Below, piece by piece: positions 7,786 through 16,386 of a stretch of DNA of 17,706 nucleotides; within the stretch, counting starts at the first letter, position 1; each line of letters opens with the position of its first letter. The notes beneath the pieces were generated by a model. The model saw only the letters and a program-made list of their open reading frames with translations. It did not search any database and was not told the origin of the DNA. Made by a program: the position numbers and the translations under genes. The stretch lies in NCBI GenBank assembly GCA_037447655.1, contig JBBHKE010001604.1, positions 1 through 17,706 of the forward strand, in the 5' to 3' direction. This DNA comes from Zygnema cylindricum. Its lineage: Eukaryota; Streptophyta; Zygnematophyceae; Zygnematales; Zygnemataceae.

Positions 7786-8942
7786 TACTTTGCAACAGAA
7801 GATGTACCCGGGGAGACAAATCATCAAGACAATGCAGGTACAACCGAAGGAAAATCTGAAGTGGAAGAAGAGATTCCTCCCATGTTAGACGAGATGGGAG
7901 AAGAAGCAGTTGAACAGGTCTCCAACGATAGGGGAGCCGAGAAGCATCCAAAGAAGAATCCGAGGATACCATCAATGCCAACAACTGAAATTGAGGGAGG
8001 AAGAAGGAGTAGTAAAAGACTTCAAGAAAAACAAAAAGGGGGGAAAAATTACGAGGAGACATTCAGTCAGGTAGTGACAATTCTCCGTAGTGTGGTAGCA
8101 GCGGAAAAGATGGAGGTTCAACAAGAAGAAATCTTCATGAAGCAACCAAAAGGTTTTGTGGAGAATGGACAAGAGAGTAAGGTGTGCAAATTGATCAAGT
8201 TTTTGTATGGACTTAAACACGCGCAACAACAATGGAACGTCAAGTCAAGGAATCACCTTGGATACATTTGAATTAGTTCTGACCATTCTATCTATTTGTT
8301 TGAAGATGATAATGGTGTAATTTTTGTTGCTATTTATGTTGATGATCGATTAGTCTTGAGTAAGTTAATTGAAAATATCAATAAGTTGAAGAAGGATTTG
8401 AGGAGTCAGTTTGATATGAAGGATCTAGGAGTAGCTAGATATAGGAATTCAAATGGAAAGAGATAGAGAAAAGAGAATGATAAAACAGACTCAAAAAGAA
8501 GAAATAGGAAACATATTGAAAAAGGTATTAGATGGAGAAAGCCAACAATTGCTCTACTCCAATGGACTTAAAGAAGACGTCTAAAGGGAGTAAGATGGAG
8601 GAATGGTAATCCTAGATCAGATGGATGAAGAAGCAAGAGAGTTTATAAAACACATTCCCTATAGATAGATCGTAGGGAGTTTAATTTACTAAATGAATAG
8701 TACTCATCCCGACATAGCGGCAGCTGTAGGAGTTCTAAGTAGGAGTCTAGAAGAGATTAATGAGATACCTCGTAGGAACCAAAGATCTATGGTTGCATTT
8801 GGGAAGAGGAAATGCTGACATCACCTCTTGGAGTGACTCCAACTATGGGGAAATGGTGGCGGATATGATGACGAAGTCTGTGCTTTGTCCAAAAATGTTA
8901 TTTTGTAGAGAAAAGTATGCATTGAAACTTAAAAGTGACTAA
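7786..8942 (+). pseudogene. Copia reverse transcriptase / RNase H remnant
   Basis: A spacer rich in Glu and Lys (7861-8040) leads to NYEETFSQVV (about 8050), KMEVQQEEIFMKQPKGFVEN (about 8107-8166) and LIKFLYGLKHAQQQWN (about 8190-8235). The motif A segment with its catalytic Asp, expected between MEVQ and EEIFMKQ, has been deleted cleanly. After a stop near 8270 motif C is intact (AIYVDDRLVL, about 8329-8358), followed by FDMKDLGVARY. RNase H is reduced: MRYLVGTKDLWLHLGRGN (8760) and SWSDSNY are joined directly to VADMMTKSV (about 8857) without the middle of the domain. It ends KLKSD just before the polypurine tract. Confidence 0.8.
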
Positions 8943-8955
8943 AAATTAAGGGGAG
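8941..8955 (+). other. Polypurine tract
   Basis: AAAAATTAAGGGGAG directly precedes the TG of the 3' LTR, the expected place and composition for the plus-strand primer of a copia element. Confidence 0.85.
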
Positions 8956-9832
8956 TGTTCAAAAAGTAATTCTCAAGTCATTAGTTTATTTCTTAGAAAG
9001 GACCAGAGAGAGAGGCTGAGAGCCACCATAGCTGCCTCTTTAGCAGATAAGGTGTAGACTACAGAGAGAGAGAGAGAAATGAGTAATTAACAATATGATT
9101 TAACCCATACTGGATTTGGTACTAAGTACTATTAAATTATTGCCGCACGCATAGCGATTCGTTTTATCCTTTAGGTCTTGATGAAACGTTACGTAGGTTG
9201 GGTGTCAATTTATTTAAAAATGTACAATTACACATGCCCCATTTTAACGAATTATGAAATGAAACGACATTGAATTTAAACGGACGCGATTAATTGTCAG
9301 TTTCCAATCGGACCACTCACATTGGAGCCAATGCACCGGAGTGGACATTTAGCAGTTTGTGAGCTAATGTCGGCGGATGACACGTGGCAAGGCATGAGTG
9401 GACAGCGAACATTATGGGGAGAGCGACTTTAACTCGTGAACTGACAACTGTCAACGGGACGGCCATGTCGTACCATGGCCGTACAATAAGTTTAACGGTA
9501 TCTGTACCTTCTTGTACCTTACAGGCTTGTAATTGGTTAGATATAGTAGTAGTAGGAGGTTTATAGAGGGATTTAGGACTTAGACAATTTTTGAGGCGCC
9601 TCTCTCTAAGAGACCTTTTGTATTTACTAGCCATCTTTGGCCAGCCATAACTTATTGCTCAGGGGAGCAAATCCAGTGATTCTTTTTGCGCTCGGCTCAA
9701 GGGAGTTGAGCCTTCACAGAGGTGAAGGTGATCAGAATGCTTGTGTGCCTGGGTGGCACTTATTCAGTGGGAAAGTCACAAGGGCAAATATTATCCTAGA
9801 GGCTTCATATAGGCTTAACATTCCGTGGGCCA
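8956..9832 (+). repeat. 3' LTR of the copia element
   Basis: Starts TGTTCAAAAAGTAATTCTC directly after the polypurine tract and ends around GTGGGCCA. It differs from the 5' LTR by many substitutions and small indels (877 against 889 bp), so the insertion is old. A long frame (9317-9634 minus and others) inside it is a by-product of LTR sequence, not a gene. Confidence 0.88.
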
Positions 9833-11217
9833 ATGGAGGTCACAAAATGATACATACGTCACACAATTTCTTGATTCTGGTCTTTAATTTGTCTCATGTG
9901 GACGACCTTCCCAACCTTTATGATCCCCAAGTGGTTTTTGATCTTTTGACATTGTGTTTCCCCCATCGCCCCTTTTACCTTGCTCGCACTTCCCCTCCTA
10001 CCCCTACTTTTGTGTCCTCCCTTTATGCATTTGATGATCGCCTCATAGACGTCCTTCACACTTTGTTAGATCGTGGGGCTTTTGATCTTAGGTCAAAACC
10101 TGCAACCTAGATCCATGCCTTTTTCGTATCTCTGCTGGTGGTTTAGGTTTACTATTGACGGCGCGTGTTGCTCATGTTGCCTGTTTAGAAAGTTGGTGCT
10201 TTGTTGCCTCACTTATTGTCTTTCGTATTTTGGCCAGGGAAACTCCTATTCTTGCTACCGTTGATCCCCGTGTTTTGGACAGTGTGCTTGTTGCTTGCCT
10301 TCCAACAGTCCCTTTTGGATGCATCATGTTCTCTTCCTCTGGCTGCTATCGCGGACATGCCGATTCTTTCCACTCTTGTTATGACATCAGTTGCGCGTGT
10401 TAAGAAATCAATTTCTGAACAGATTGTTGCCACTATTAAGACCGAGCTTCTCGAGGCGCTTCCTTTAGATTCTTCACGTGCACGCTTTCTCTCTTCTAGC
10501 GGACCTGGTTCCGAAGCTTGGCTATTGGCTATCCCTAACTTATACACCCTCTGTTTCACCCTGGCTCAATTCACCACGACACTTAGGTTTTGGCTTTGCC
10601 TCCCTCACACACCTTTGTTTGGCTCTCTTGTTTGCTCATGTGACCATGTTCTCGAGCCCGGGAACGTCCACACGATTCGAGACACCATTGCTACCACCGC
10701 TTTCGGAGGGGGATTTTCTGTTTGTCCAGATGTTTCCCACATTATTCCTTCGCGTTTGATTGACATTTTATTACTCGATGGTGCGCGTCGTACATTTGGT
10801 GAGGTTGTTTTGGCGAACCCTACCTCGGATACACTCGTCAACCAAGCAGCTCGACATGTGGGTGTGGCTGCCTGTGACGCGGCTAAGAGGAAGGAGTGTG
10901 ATTATGCCCATCGCGATGCTATGGATGGCTTCATTTCGATGGCGGTCGAGACATTTGGTTGTTTGGGTGGGGCCTTGGATGAGTTTCTCCGTGCTTGTGG
11001 TCGGCGCTCGTTCAAGCGGCGGGGACCTGGGAGCCCTTGTGTTTCAGTACTTACTTCTTTTTATCGTCAACGTTTATCTGTGGCCCTACAACGACCACGA
11101 GTGCTAACTTCTATCCTCCTTCGATCGTCTATTGCAGTTATGGATTGTCAACGTGTTTTGGAACTCCCTCCTCGTGCTCCTCTGGGATTCATGGACTTAC
11201 GTGGTTGTCTTTTGTAG
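9833..11217 (+). pseudogene. Reverse-transcriptase element, 3' half with C-terminal nuclease-like domain
   Basis: Continues the element at 4397-5152 beyond the copia insertion. Frame 1 (to 10110) reads LSHVDDLPNLYDPQVVFDLL and ARTSPPTPTFVSSL. Frame 3 (10110-about 10330) reads CLFRISAGGLGLL and TARVAHVACLESW. From about 10340 frame 1 stays open to the TAG at 11215-11217. The last part contains SSSGPGSEAWL, a degenerate Cys/His site (CSCDHVLEPGNVHT) and RLIDILLLDG...GEVVLANP. This is the Asp...Glu arrangement of the PD-(D/E)XK-like nuclease carried by this class of elements (Asp codon near 10762, Glu near 10801). Then come AAKRKECDYA and MAVETFGCLGG. One stop and two frameshifts inactivate it. 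The long open C-terminal frame (about 290 codons) suggests fairly recent decay. Confidence 0.75.
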
Positions 11218-11525
11218 ATTTTTAGTTATGTTGGGGTTTTGTTGATACATGTTGGATCTTTCTTTAGATGTTTTGTTTGTTGGTTTTTGCTTCTTTGGGT
11301 GTTTTCGGTTTACCTGCCATCTTTTCGTATTTTCGTTGTTTTGGCCTTGCTTTCCCTTTTTGTTTATTCCCCCCACATGTAGTTTTTCAGTTTTTGCAAT
11401 GCTACTTCCTTTTGTTCCCATGGACCCAGATGGTTTACCATCGCCTGTTTTAATAAAGTCAGCCGGTAGTCATTATTAGCTAATTATTGTTAGTGTTAAA
11501 GTTGTTTTGCCACTTAAAACATCTT
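11218..11525 (+). other. T/G-rich 3' untranslated region of the reverse-transcriptase element
   Basis: T- and G-rich sequence after the stop codon, with no conserved frame. AATAAA at 11452-11457 is a plausible polyadenylation signal, and homology to the element probably ends shortly after. No poly(A) tail or target duplication is visible. Confidence 0.4.
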
Positions 11526-11638
11526 TTCTCCATGTGCACTTGTCGGATTGCCAATCGGAGACCGCCAATAGGAAAGTGAGAATCTTGCCTCCGAATAGCA
11601 ACCATCGGATTGACAATCCAACAAATGTGCACAAAGAA
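11526..11638. mobile_element. MITE, family C, copy 1 (113 bp)
   Basis: Begins TTCTCCATGTGCACTTGTCG and ends with imperfect complement (ATCCAACAAATGTGCACAAAGAA). The interior reads CCAATCGGAGACCGCCAAT. It aligns along its whole length with 16387-16499, which is also 113 bp and in the same orientation. Non-coding. Confidence 0.7.
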
Positions 11639-11665
11639 CATATGCTTTAAATGGCGATTTTTTTA

Positions 11666-11691
11666 TAACACTAATAACGATTAGCGGTGTA
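11666..11691 (+). repeat. Isolated family A terminus
   Basis: ACTAATAACGATTAGCGGTG followed by TA is the right-hand terminus of family A. No left terminus is found upstream within a plausible distance; the family C MITE lies just before it. Confidence 0.6.
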
Positions 11692-11941
11692 CTGGTGGGT
11701 AGGAGTTTTGAGTTTGGAGGGCAATCGAGTTTCCCTCACTATTGGAGGCCGCCGCAATAGGGGGAACTCCAAAATTTGGGGGCAAAATGTCTTCTCCCAC
11801 TCCTTATATGGGACAAGAATTTTCAAAACCTGTGAAAGAAATCCTCCTTTCACAAAATTTAGGGGGACGAGAATGATGAGCTCTTTTTGGGTTTAACAAA
11901 GCTAAGGAGGGAAAGATTGAAGTAGCCGACGACTTCCACAA
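11692..11941. other. Unassigned stretch
   Basis: Frames of about 60-70 codons exist on both strands, but none shows domain features. I see GGGGG/CCTCC blocks and nothing else interpretable. Confidence 0.35.
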
Positions 11942-11973
11942 ATATCAACTTTAAAAAAATTTAAAGTTGATAT
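11942..11973. repeat. Perfect 14-bp inverted repeat (hairpin)
   Basis: ATATCAACTTTAAA and TTTAAAGTTGATAT are separated by four A residues. On either strand this would fold as a tight hairpin. It could be incidental in AT-rich DNA or a terminator-like or transposon-derived palindrome. Confidence 0.6.
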
Positions 11974-12137
11974 ATATTATTTATGGTATTTTGTAACGAG
12001 TACAATCCTAGGTATCACACATATTTAAAATGCAAGGCTAAACTTGCAAGAGGTGGTTTACACATTCATAATAAATTTGGAGAATCAGATAGGTGAGGTA
12101 CATATACATATTATTTCCCTTTTTAAGGTTTTTCTTT

Positions 12138-12183
12138 GGGAGAGGGAGAGGGAGGGAGAGGGAGGAGTGGGAGAGGGAGTGGA
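12138..12183 (+). repeat. GA-rich tract
   Basis: GGGAGA-type simple sequence on the plus strand, downstream of the 3' end of the minus-strand coding island at 12455-12790. Sequence 11974-12454 around it holds no other feature that I can support. Confidence 0.7.
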
Positions 12184-12454
12184 AAATTCCTGAAGTAGAA
12201 GGACACGGAAAATCTTCAAAGAGAGGTAGAGGGAGAGTATGGTTGACAAAACTAAAGGGGTGTTAGTACATAATCACATAACAAAGAGTCAAAATATCAC
12301 ACCAACAATCATCGAGGAAATACCCGTCTAAAGTAAAGAGCCGTTTTATACAAAATAGAAATTGATAAGAGTTCACTCTCTCCATATTTACATATTTACA
12401 TATTCAAGATGGTTATTCAACTGGATAGTACATTTCTTTGAGGCTACCAATAAA

Positions 12455-12790
12455 CTACGGTGCTAACTCGTTACCACTGTCCTCGTAAAAATAAACTGCA
12501 TTGTTATTATTGACACTCGGGCTATTATCAAACTGAGCCTGTTGGTTCGTTTGCGTCACATATGTCTCGTCACCGACCGCAAATCCGTTTTGGTTTCCAT
12601 TCTGGTTTTGGTTCACGGGAGACTTTCCAGTACCAGCATCCGCAAATACGGTCGGGGTAACGGATGCCTGACGCAATTTTCGACGGAACGGACTCGCCAT
12701 GTGTCTTTGAGACATCATTTCTTGTACAAGTGAATAAGAAAGGGGCCTTTTAGAAAGGCGGTATTCGCTGTATGTTGACTTGGGTTCCGT
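12455..12790 (-). CDS. Candidate last exon of an unknown minus-strand gene (N/Q-rich C-terminus)
   Basis: On the minus strand a good acceptor (TTTCTTGATGCAG) is followed by an open frame of 111 codons to TAG (12457-12455). The product starts TEPKSTYSEYRLSKRPLSYS, has a basic stretch (FRRKLRQ) and ends in a disordered Asn/Gln-rich tail (NQNQNGNQNG, NNNNAVYFYEDSGNELAP). Such a composition is unlikely by chance. The frame is phase 0 at the acceptor and matches the phase of the donor at 13198 (CAC then GTTAGT), implying a 408-nt intron. I do not recognise the family; no catalytic motif is seen. An in-frame start within the same frame (ATG at 12796) is possible if it is a single-exon gene. Confidence 0.5.
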   Translation of the reverse strand, partial: TEPKSTYSEYRLSKRPLSYSLVQEMMSQRHMASPFRRKLRQASVTPTVFADAGTGKSPVNQNQNGNQNGFAVGDETYVTQTNQQAQFDNSPSVNNNNAVYFYEDSGNELAP

Positions 12791-13198
12791 CTGCATCAAG
12801 AAAGTTTCCTTTCAAGAAAACACTGAATGGAGTTTTTGGAGCAAGAATGATAGAGGTTAAAAGAGGTTTTACAGAAATGGCTTTTACGGTGATGATGTAG
12901 GTAAAATTTCCTAACTCTGTTTTTAATCATTTGTACTCTTCTTTTGGAAGGCTTTATGGATACCACTGGGTAATCGATAACTTTTCAGTGAAGTATTTGT
13001 AAGAAACTTGAGTTATCGATTATGTCATCAGTATCAACATCTGTGCTCGATTTGACTGACAACAACGAAAAAAACACACGGACCTCCCAGTGCATTTGAT
13101 TTTTAGACATCATACTAGGAGCAGGTGGCCTCTAAGAGAAACGATTTTGTAAAAAAACAAAAAAAAAGAAATAAGGAGAACGGATAAGGAAAACTAAC

Positions 13199-13300
13199 GT
13201 GAGTGGATCCTTCGCTGTCCATTGCTGACGCTCGAACAGAGAAAATCACATCTTTTATTTGTGCAAAAATTGCCTGCGTTTCAATTTCAAGCACAATACC
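13199..13300 (-). CDS. Candidate internal exon of the minus-strand gene
   Basis: Open frame read on the minus strand: GIVLEIETQAIFAQIKDVIF then SVRASAMDSEGSTH. It ends at a GTTAGT donor (13198-13193) in phase 0, compatible with the exon at 12790-12455. The upstream boundary is uncertain: a CAG at 13276-13274 or a site further up near 13330. The frame stays open to about 13360. Note that the complementary strand also shows GTGAGT here. Confidence 0.35.
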
Positions 13301-13719
13301 ATTTACATAGAATATTAAAAACAAATACTTTGACAGGGAAACAAAAGCAGCAATGATAAAAAATTAAACCAAAGGTTTATGAAAATCAAAAACAATTTTT
13401 TTTGAGGTAAAATGCTCAGCTAAGTGTGTAGGCTTAAGGTTATTTTCCTGAGGTAAGGCCACAAAATAATATTAGGCGAAGGTAATTTGAACGAATGCCT
13501 TACAGTGAGGTCTGACGAAAAAATGGAATTCTCAGAGCAGTGAGAGGAAGCGTCCTCTAAAGCAACTTTCCTGAAAAATCAATATCAAACACAATATCAA
13601 ACACAATTCCAATATTTTCCCCTTTATTCCGCCTCTCTTTTCCTTCAAAACGTTTCTTCTCACAGTTTCCCAAGGACAAACTAACCTTGTATTGGCTTTG
13701 CAAGATTCTATTTCTTTTT

Positions 13720-13844
13720 TTATTGTGTGCGATGAAAACTGCTTTGTTTTAATTCGTGTAGAATTAAACGGTCAGATTCTAAAAGAACGCAGGACATGTA
13801 TATTCTTGGGGCGATTTTTGACCCATCGTCTTTGATTACCAACC
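13720..13844 (-). CDS. Candidate exon, unknown protein
   Basis: Behind a TTTCAG acceptor (ending at 13845) the minus strand reads LVIKDDGSKIAPRIYMSCVL then LESDRLILHELKQSSFHRTQ and a TAA. The composition is protein-like. Joining it to the exon ending at 14295 is out of phase by one base, so either an exon is missed, the gene is broken, or the island is unrelated. Confidence 0.3.
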
Positions 13845-14294
13845 CTGAAACTTATATCAGGTTTTCCAAAGAATTTTGTAATATTTTTGAATCAGTCCAT
13901 CAAAATTAGCTCAAAAGTAATGAGGACAGTGCTTATGGTGGCGGTCGGCAGTGACCGAATTCTGCCTTTCTACATGTTTCAATTAGTGGTTCCGGTTTTT
14001 GGACCAAGTAGTAAAGTTTGTAACGAACCTAGTTTTTTCGGATTTTTTTTTCTCAAAAAAGTGTTGTTTCACAAAGTTAAGTTGAAGAAATCTGAGTTCT
14101 GGAAAGTTAATTTCAGAAACGTTAACTTTCAGATATGCGGTTTTCTGAAAAAAAAAATATACTCTTGTAATTTAACTTATAAAATTATTAACTTGTAATT
14201 TGTACTCTTTCTTTTTTTACTTTGAGGTTGGGGTGCAAAGTGTGGCCCGGCGTGTATGGAGCTTCAGCGTTTTAGGAAACTCAGAGCTCCTCAC

Positions 14295-14502
14295 CTGAAG
14301 TTTAAAGTTCTGGAGCAGCCTTTCCCTTGTGTGGTACAAAAAGTGAACTCAAATTTCCCATCCAATGTCTCTCTCTCGTACCAACTGGGGCCTACCGGTT
14401 GAGGGAACCAGAGACAGACTGTCGCATTGGAGCTTGAGGGACTTGATAGACTCGAGACAGTAAGATGACCGAAATCTGTTCTTGTCAATTTATATTTGGA
14501 AG
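14295..14502 (-). CDS. Candidate 208-nt internal exon with consensus splice sites
   Basis: On the minus strand the acceptor is TTCTTTTTGGTGTCATTGCAG-like (polypyrimidine tract, CAG at 14505-14503) and the donor is CAG|GTGAG (donor G at 14294). The frame between is open for 68 codons. It includes YKLTRTDFGHLTVSS, a serine run, WFPQPVGPSWYERETLDGK and FEFTFCTTQGKGCSRTLNF. It begins two bases into a codon, exactly complementing the phase of the exon ending at 15662. A following exon at 14144-14129 (acceptor after a T-run, then a stop after four codons) is possible. No known domain recognised. Confidence 0.45.
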
Positions 14503-14675
14503 CTGCAATGACACCAAAAAGAAGCAAAACGTTGTTGATAAATGGCTGATAAAACTGTGGCCAATAAGGGTATGGAGAAAAGGACACGGAGGAAAGGAAG
14601 CAAAAAGAAAAGAGGTAGGAGAAAGAGGGACAAGCGGGAATGAAAGGAAAAAGAGGAACGTTGCACTACTACTCA

Positions 14676-14920
14676 CCCTTCTCTATCTCTCCCTCTCCCT
14701 CTCCCTCTATCTCCTCCCTAGCAGTGTCTAAGTGTGTATCCCTTCAATAAGCATCCTGAGTTTCTCCATCAATCTCTCCTCCCCCCACGCTGGATGCCTC
14801 TCTCCCTCCCCCCTCTGGATCCCTCTCCCTCTCTCCTCCTCCCTAGAAGTGTCTCCTTTTCCTCCCTTTCCCTCTCTCCCTCTGCCCCTATTATCTCCAC
14901 CCTCCACTTCTCCCAATCAG
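14676..14920 (+). repeat. CT-rich low-complexity tract
   Basis: Long run of CTCTCC, CCTCC and CTCTAT motifs with an imperfect internal duplication (CTCCTCCCTAGCAGTGTCT near 14710 and CTCCTCCCTAGAAGTGTCT near 14836). Frames through it are Ser/Pro/Leu or Arg/Glu/Gly artefacts. Confidence 0.85.
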
Positions 14921-14979
14921 CAAACCAGGCAGGAACAAGCAGAAATGAATGAACCAATAGGCATAGGAATGAACAAAAA

Positions 14980-15655
14980 AAGGCATCCATTACTTTGCAA
15001 TAAAACAAACGGCGTAAAGGGAATACATTATTACGCAATAAGACAAAAGGAATGCATTACTAAGCAATAAAAAAAAAAGGAATACAGTGCTAAGGGAAAA
15101 ACAAACGGAATACATTACTAAGGGATAAAACAAAAGGAATACAATACTAAGAAATAAAACAAAAGGCGTCCATTAATAAGCGATAAAACAAAAGGCATAG
15201 ATTGCTAAGCAATAGGACAACGGAATACATTCCTAAGCAATGAAACAAAGAGAAAACATTTCTTAGCAATAAAACAAAAGGGGTATGTTAAAAAGCATTA
15301 AAACAAGGAGAATATAGTTCTAAGCGATAAAACAAAAGGAATATATTAGAAAGCAACAGGACAAAAAGTTAGGATACTAAGCAATAAAACAAAGGGAAAC
15401 ATTACGAAGAAATAAAACAAGAGGAATACATCACTAAGCGATAAAAAAAAAGAGTCACAAAGCCATGAAACAAAGGGAAACATTACTATGCAACAAAACA
15501 AAAAGAATATACTACAACGAAATCCAACAGCAGGAATGCATTACTAAGCAATCAAACAAAATTCAGAGATTACTGAGCTTTACAGCAAAAGACACACATT
15601 ACCAAGCATTGAAACATTAGACGTATATTACTAATCAACAAACATAGAAAAAACA
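14980..15655 (+). repeat. Minisatellite, ~23 degenerate units of about 29-30 bp
   Basis: Unit approximates GGAATACATTACTAAGCAAT followed by AAAACAAAA. I count about 23 units from the first TTTGCAATAAAACAAACGG to CTAATCAACAAACATAG. Units are diverged, with GGCGTCC, GGCATAG and GGGTATG variants. No frame runs through it. On the minus strand it would lie inside the intron between 15662 and 14502. Confidence 0.9.
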
Positions 15656-15661
15656 GTCTAC

Positions 15662-15736
15662 CTTGCTCCGACTCATTTCTTCGGGGAATGAGCTCAAACA
15701 TCATTTCTTCAACGCCATTTTTCAAGGCCTCACTGC
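15662..15736 (-). CDS. Candidate 75-nt internal exon
   Basis: Minus-strand frame GSEALKNGVEEMMFELIPRR then NESEQ, with an AACCAG acceptor ending at 15737 and a GCAAG|GTAGAC donor. It ends one base into a codon, matching the start phase of the exon at 14502. The open frame continues upstream to 15851, so the acceptor is not certain. Unknown function. Confidence 0.4.
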
Positions 15737-16059
15737 CTGGTTTGATGTCGGTAATACCACAGGAATAAGAAATTGTGAGAGGATTCAAAAACAACATTAA
15801 TAATGTGAGACTTCTGTTCCTTAGGTGCCATTTTAAGCTAAAGTTAAACATTGTAGACGATGGATCAACTGCGTGTTTTATTTAACTATATGCCTCTTTG
15901 AACTATTCAAAAGAATGGAAATTGAGGAGTTAGAGTAACAAGGTCTCTCGTTACTGCTCAATTTTATATATGTACGGACCAGAAGAAGCTTAAAAATAGT
16001 AATCACAGTTGTAATCAAAGAAATATTTTTTTTTTCTCTTTTTTGACTATAGCTTGTAT

Positions 16060-16384
16060 GCAAGTGTGGCAATGCTATTTTCTCTGAGGTTTCCTTCAAC
16101 TTTTCTGGAAAATCTGTTTGCAGAGCTTTTATTTCAAATACTATTCCTATATTTTTTACTGTGCTTGTGTAAGGCTCTCTGAATAAAGTTGCTTGGAGAT
16201 CTCTTTTAAACTTATTCTGAAGATTTTTCCGAAACGTCCGTACAGCCATGGCTGCAATATCATCTGCAACTTTCCAGTACAAGCTGTCCATGGCTGGAAA
16301 AGAGTACCACAGTAATCCTTGTTGACATTCCACTGCAGGGTGAACCACTTCCAGCGTCAATGTTTCTTTCGCCATTCCATTCAT
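16060..16384 (-). CDS. Candidate 5' exon or open frame, basic protein of unknown function
   Basis: Minus-strand frame starting MNGMAKETLTLEVVHPAVE (ATG at 16384; an ATG at 16399 lies inside the MITE terminal repeat and is less likely original). It continues CQQGLLWYSFPAMDSLYWK, then a basic stretch AVRTFRKNLQNKFKRDLQAT, then TVKNIGIVFEIKALQTDFPE and KLKETSEKIALPHLHTSY. The frame stays open to 15878, but the part beyond about 16060 looks intronic (poly-A, Ile/Leu-rich). No domain recognised. The 5' side is interrupted by a MITE, with a duplicated piece of the same sequence beyond it. Confidence 0.4.
16293..16338 (-). repeat. Direct duplication of coding sequence, unit 1
   Basis: GCTGGAAAAGAGTACCACAG followed by TAATCCTTGTTGACATTCC corresponds to 16511-16560 (GCTGGTAAAGAGGACCACAG, TAGTATTTGTTAACATTCC). 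The two copies lie on either side of the family C MITE at 16387-16499. Confidence 0.7.
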
Positions 16385-16386
16385 CT

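Larger units (their letters stand above)
5153..9832 (+). mobile_element. Decayed Ty1/copia LTR retrotransposon, 4.68 kb
   Basis: Two direct LTRs (5153-6041 and 8956-9832) enclose about 2.9 kb of gag-pol remnant. A polypurine tract (AAAAATTAAGGGGAG) abuts the 3' LTR, and a degenerate primer-binding site follows the 5' LTR. The order gag, zinc knuckle, protease, integrase tail, reverse transcriptase, RNase H end is that of Ty1/copia. The internal region is shorter than a full-length element because several coding segments are missing. No short target duplication is found: the bases before the 5' LTR and after the 3' LTR differ. Instead a diverged ~60-bp repeat flanks the element. It lies inside the reverse-transcriptase element at 4397-11217, so it inserted later. 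Confidence 0.9.

Noticed and set aside
9317-9634. 105-codon minus-strand frame
   Set aside because: Lies entirely inside the 3' LTR and is not preserved in the 5' LTR.
10209-10841. Minus-strand frames of 78-116 codons
   Set aside because: Antisense shadows of the reverse-transcriptase element's C-terminal frame.
11249-11479. Phe/Cys-rich frame after the reverse-transcriptase element
   Set aside because: T-rich untranslated sequence; overlapping frames on both strands look alike.
13887-14198. 103-codon plus-strand frame
   Set aside because: Phe/Lys-rich chance frame in AT-rich DNA; no start context or homology recognised.
14732-15070. Open frames on both strands through the CT-rich tract
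   Set aside because: Ser/Pro/Leu or Arg/Glu/Gly low complexity from simple sequence.
14980-15655. CRISPR-like array of regularly spaced repeats
   Set aside because: Units are contiguous and degenerate with no unique spacers, and the context is eukaryotic.
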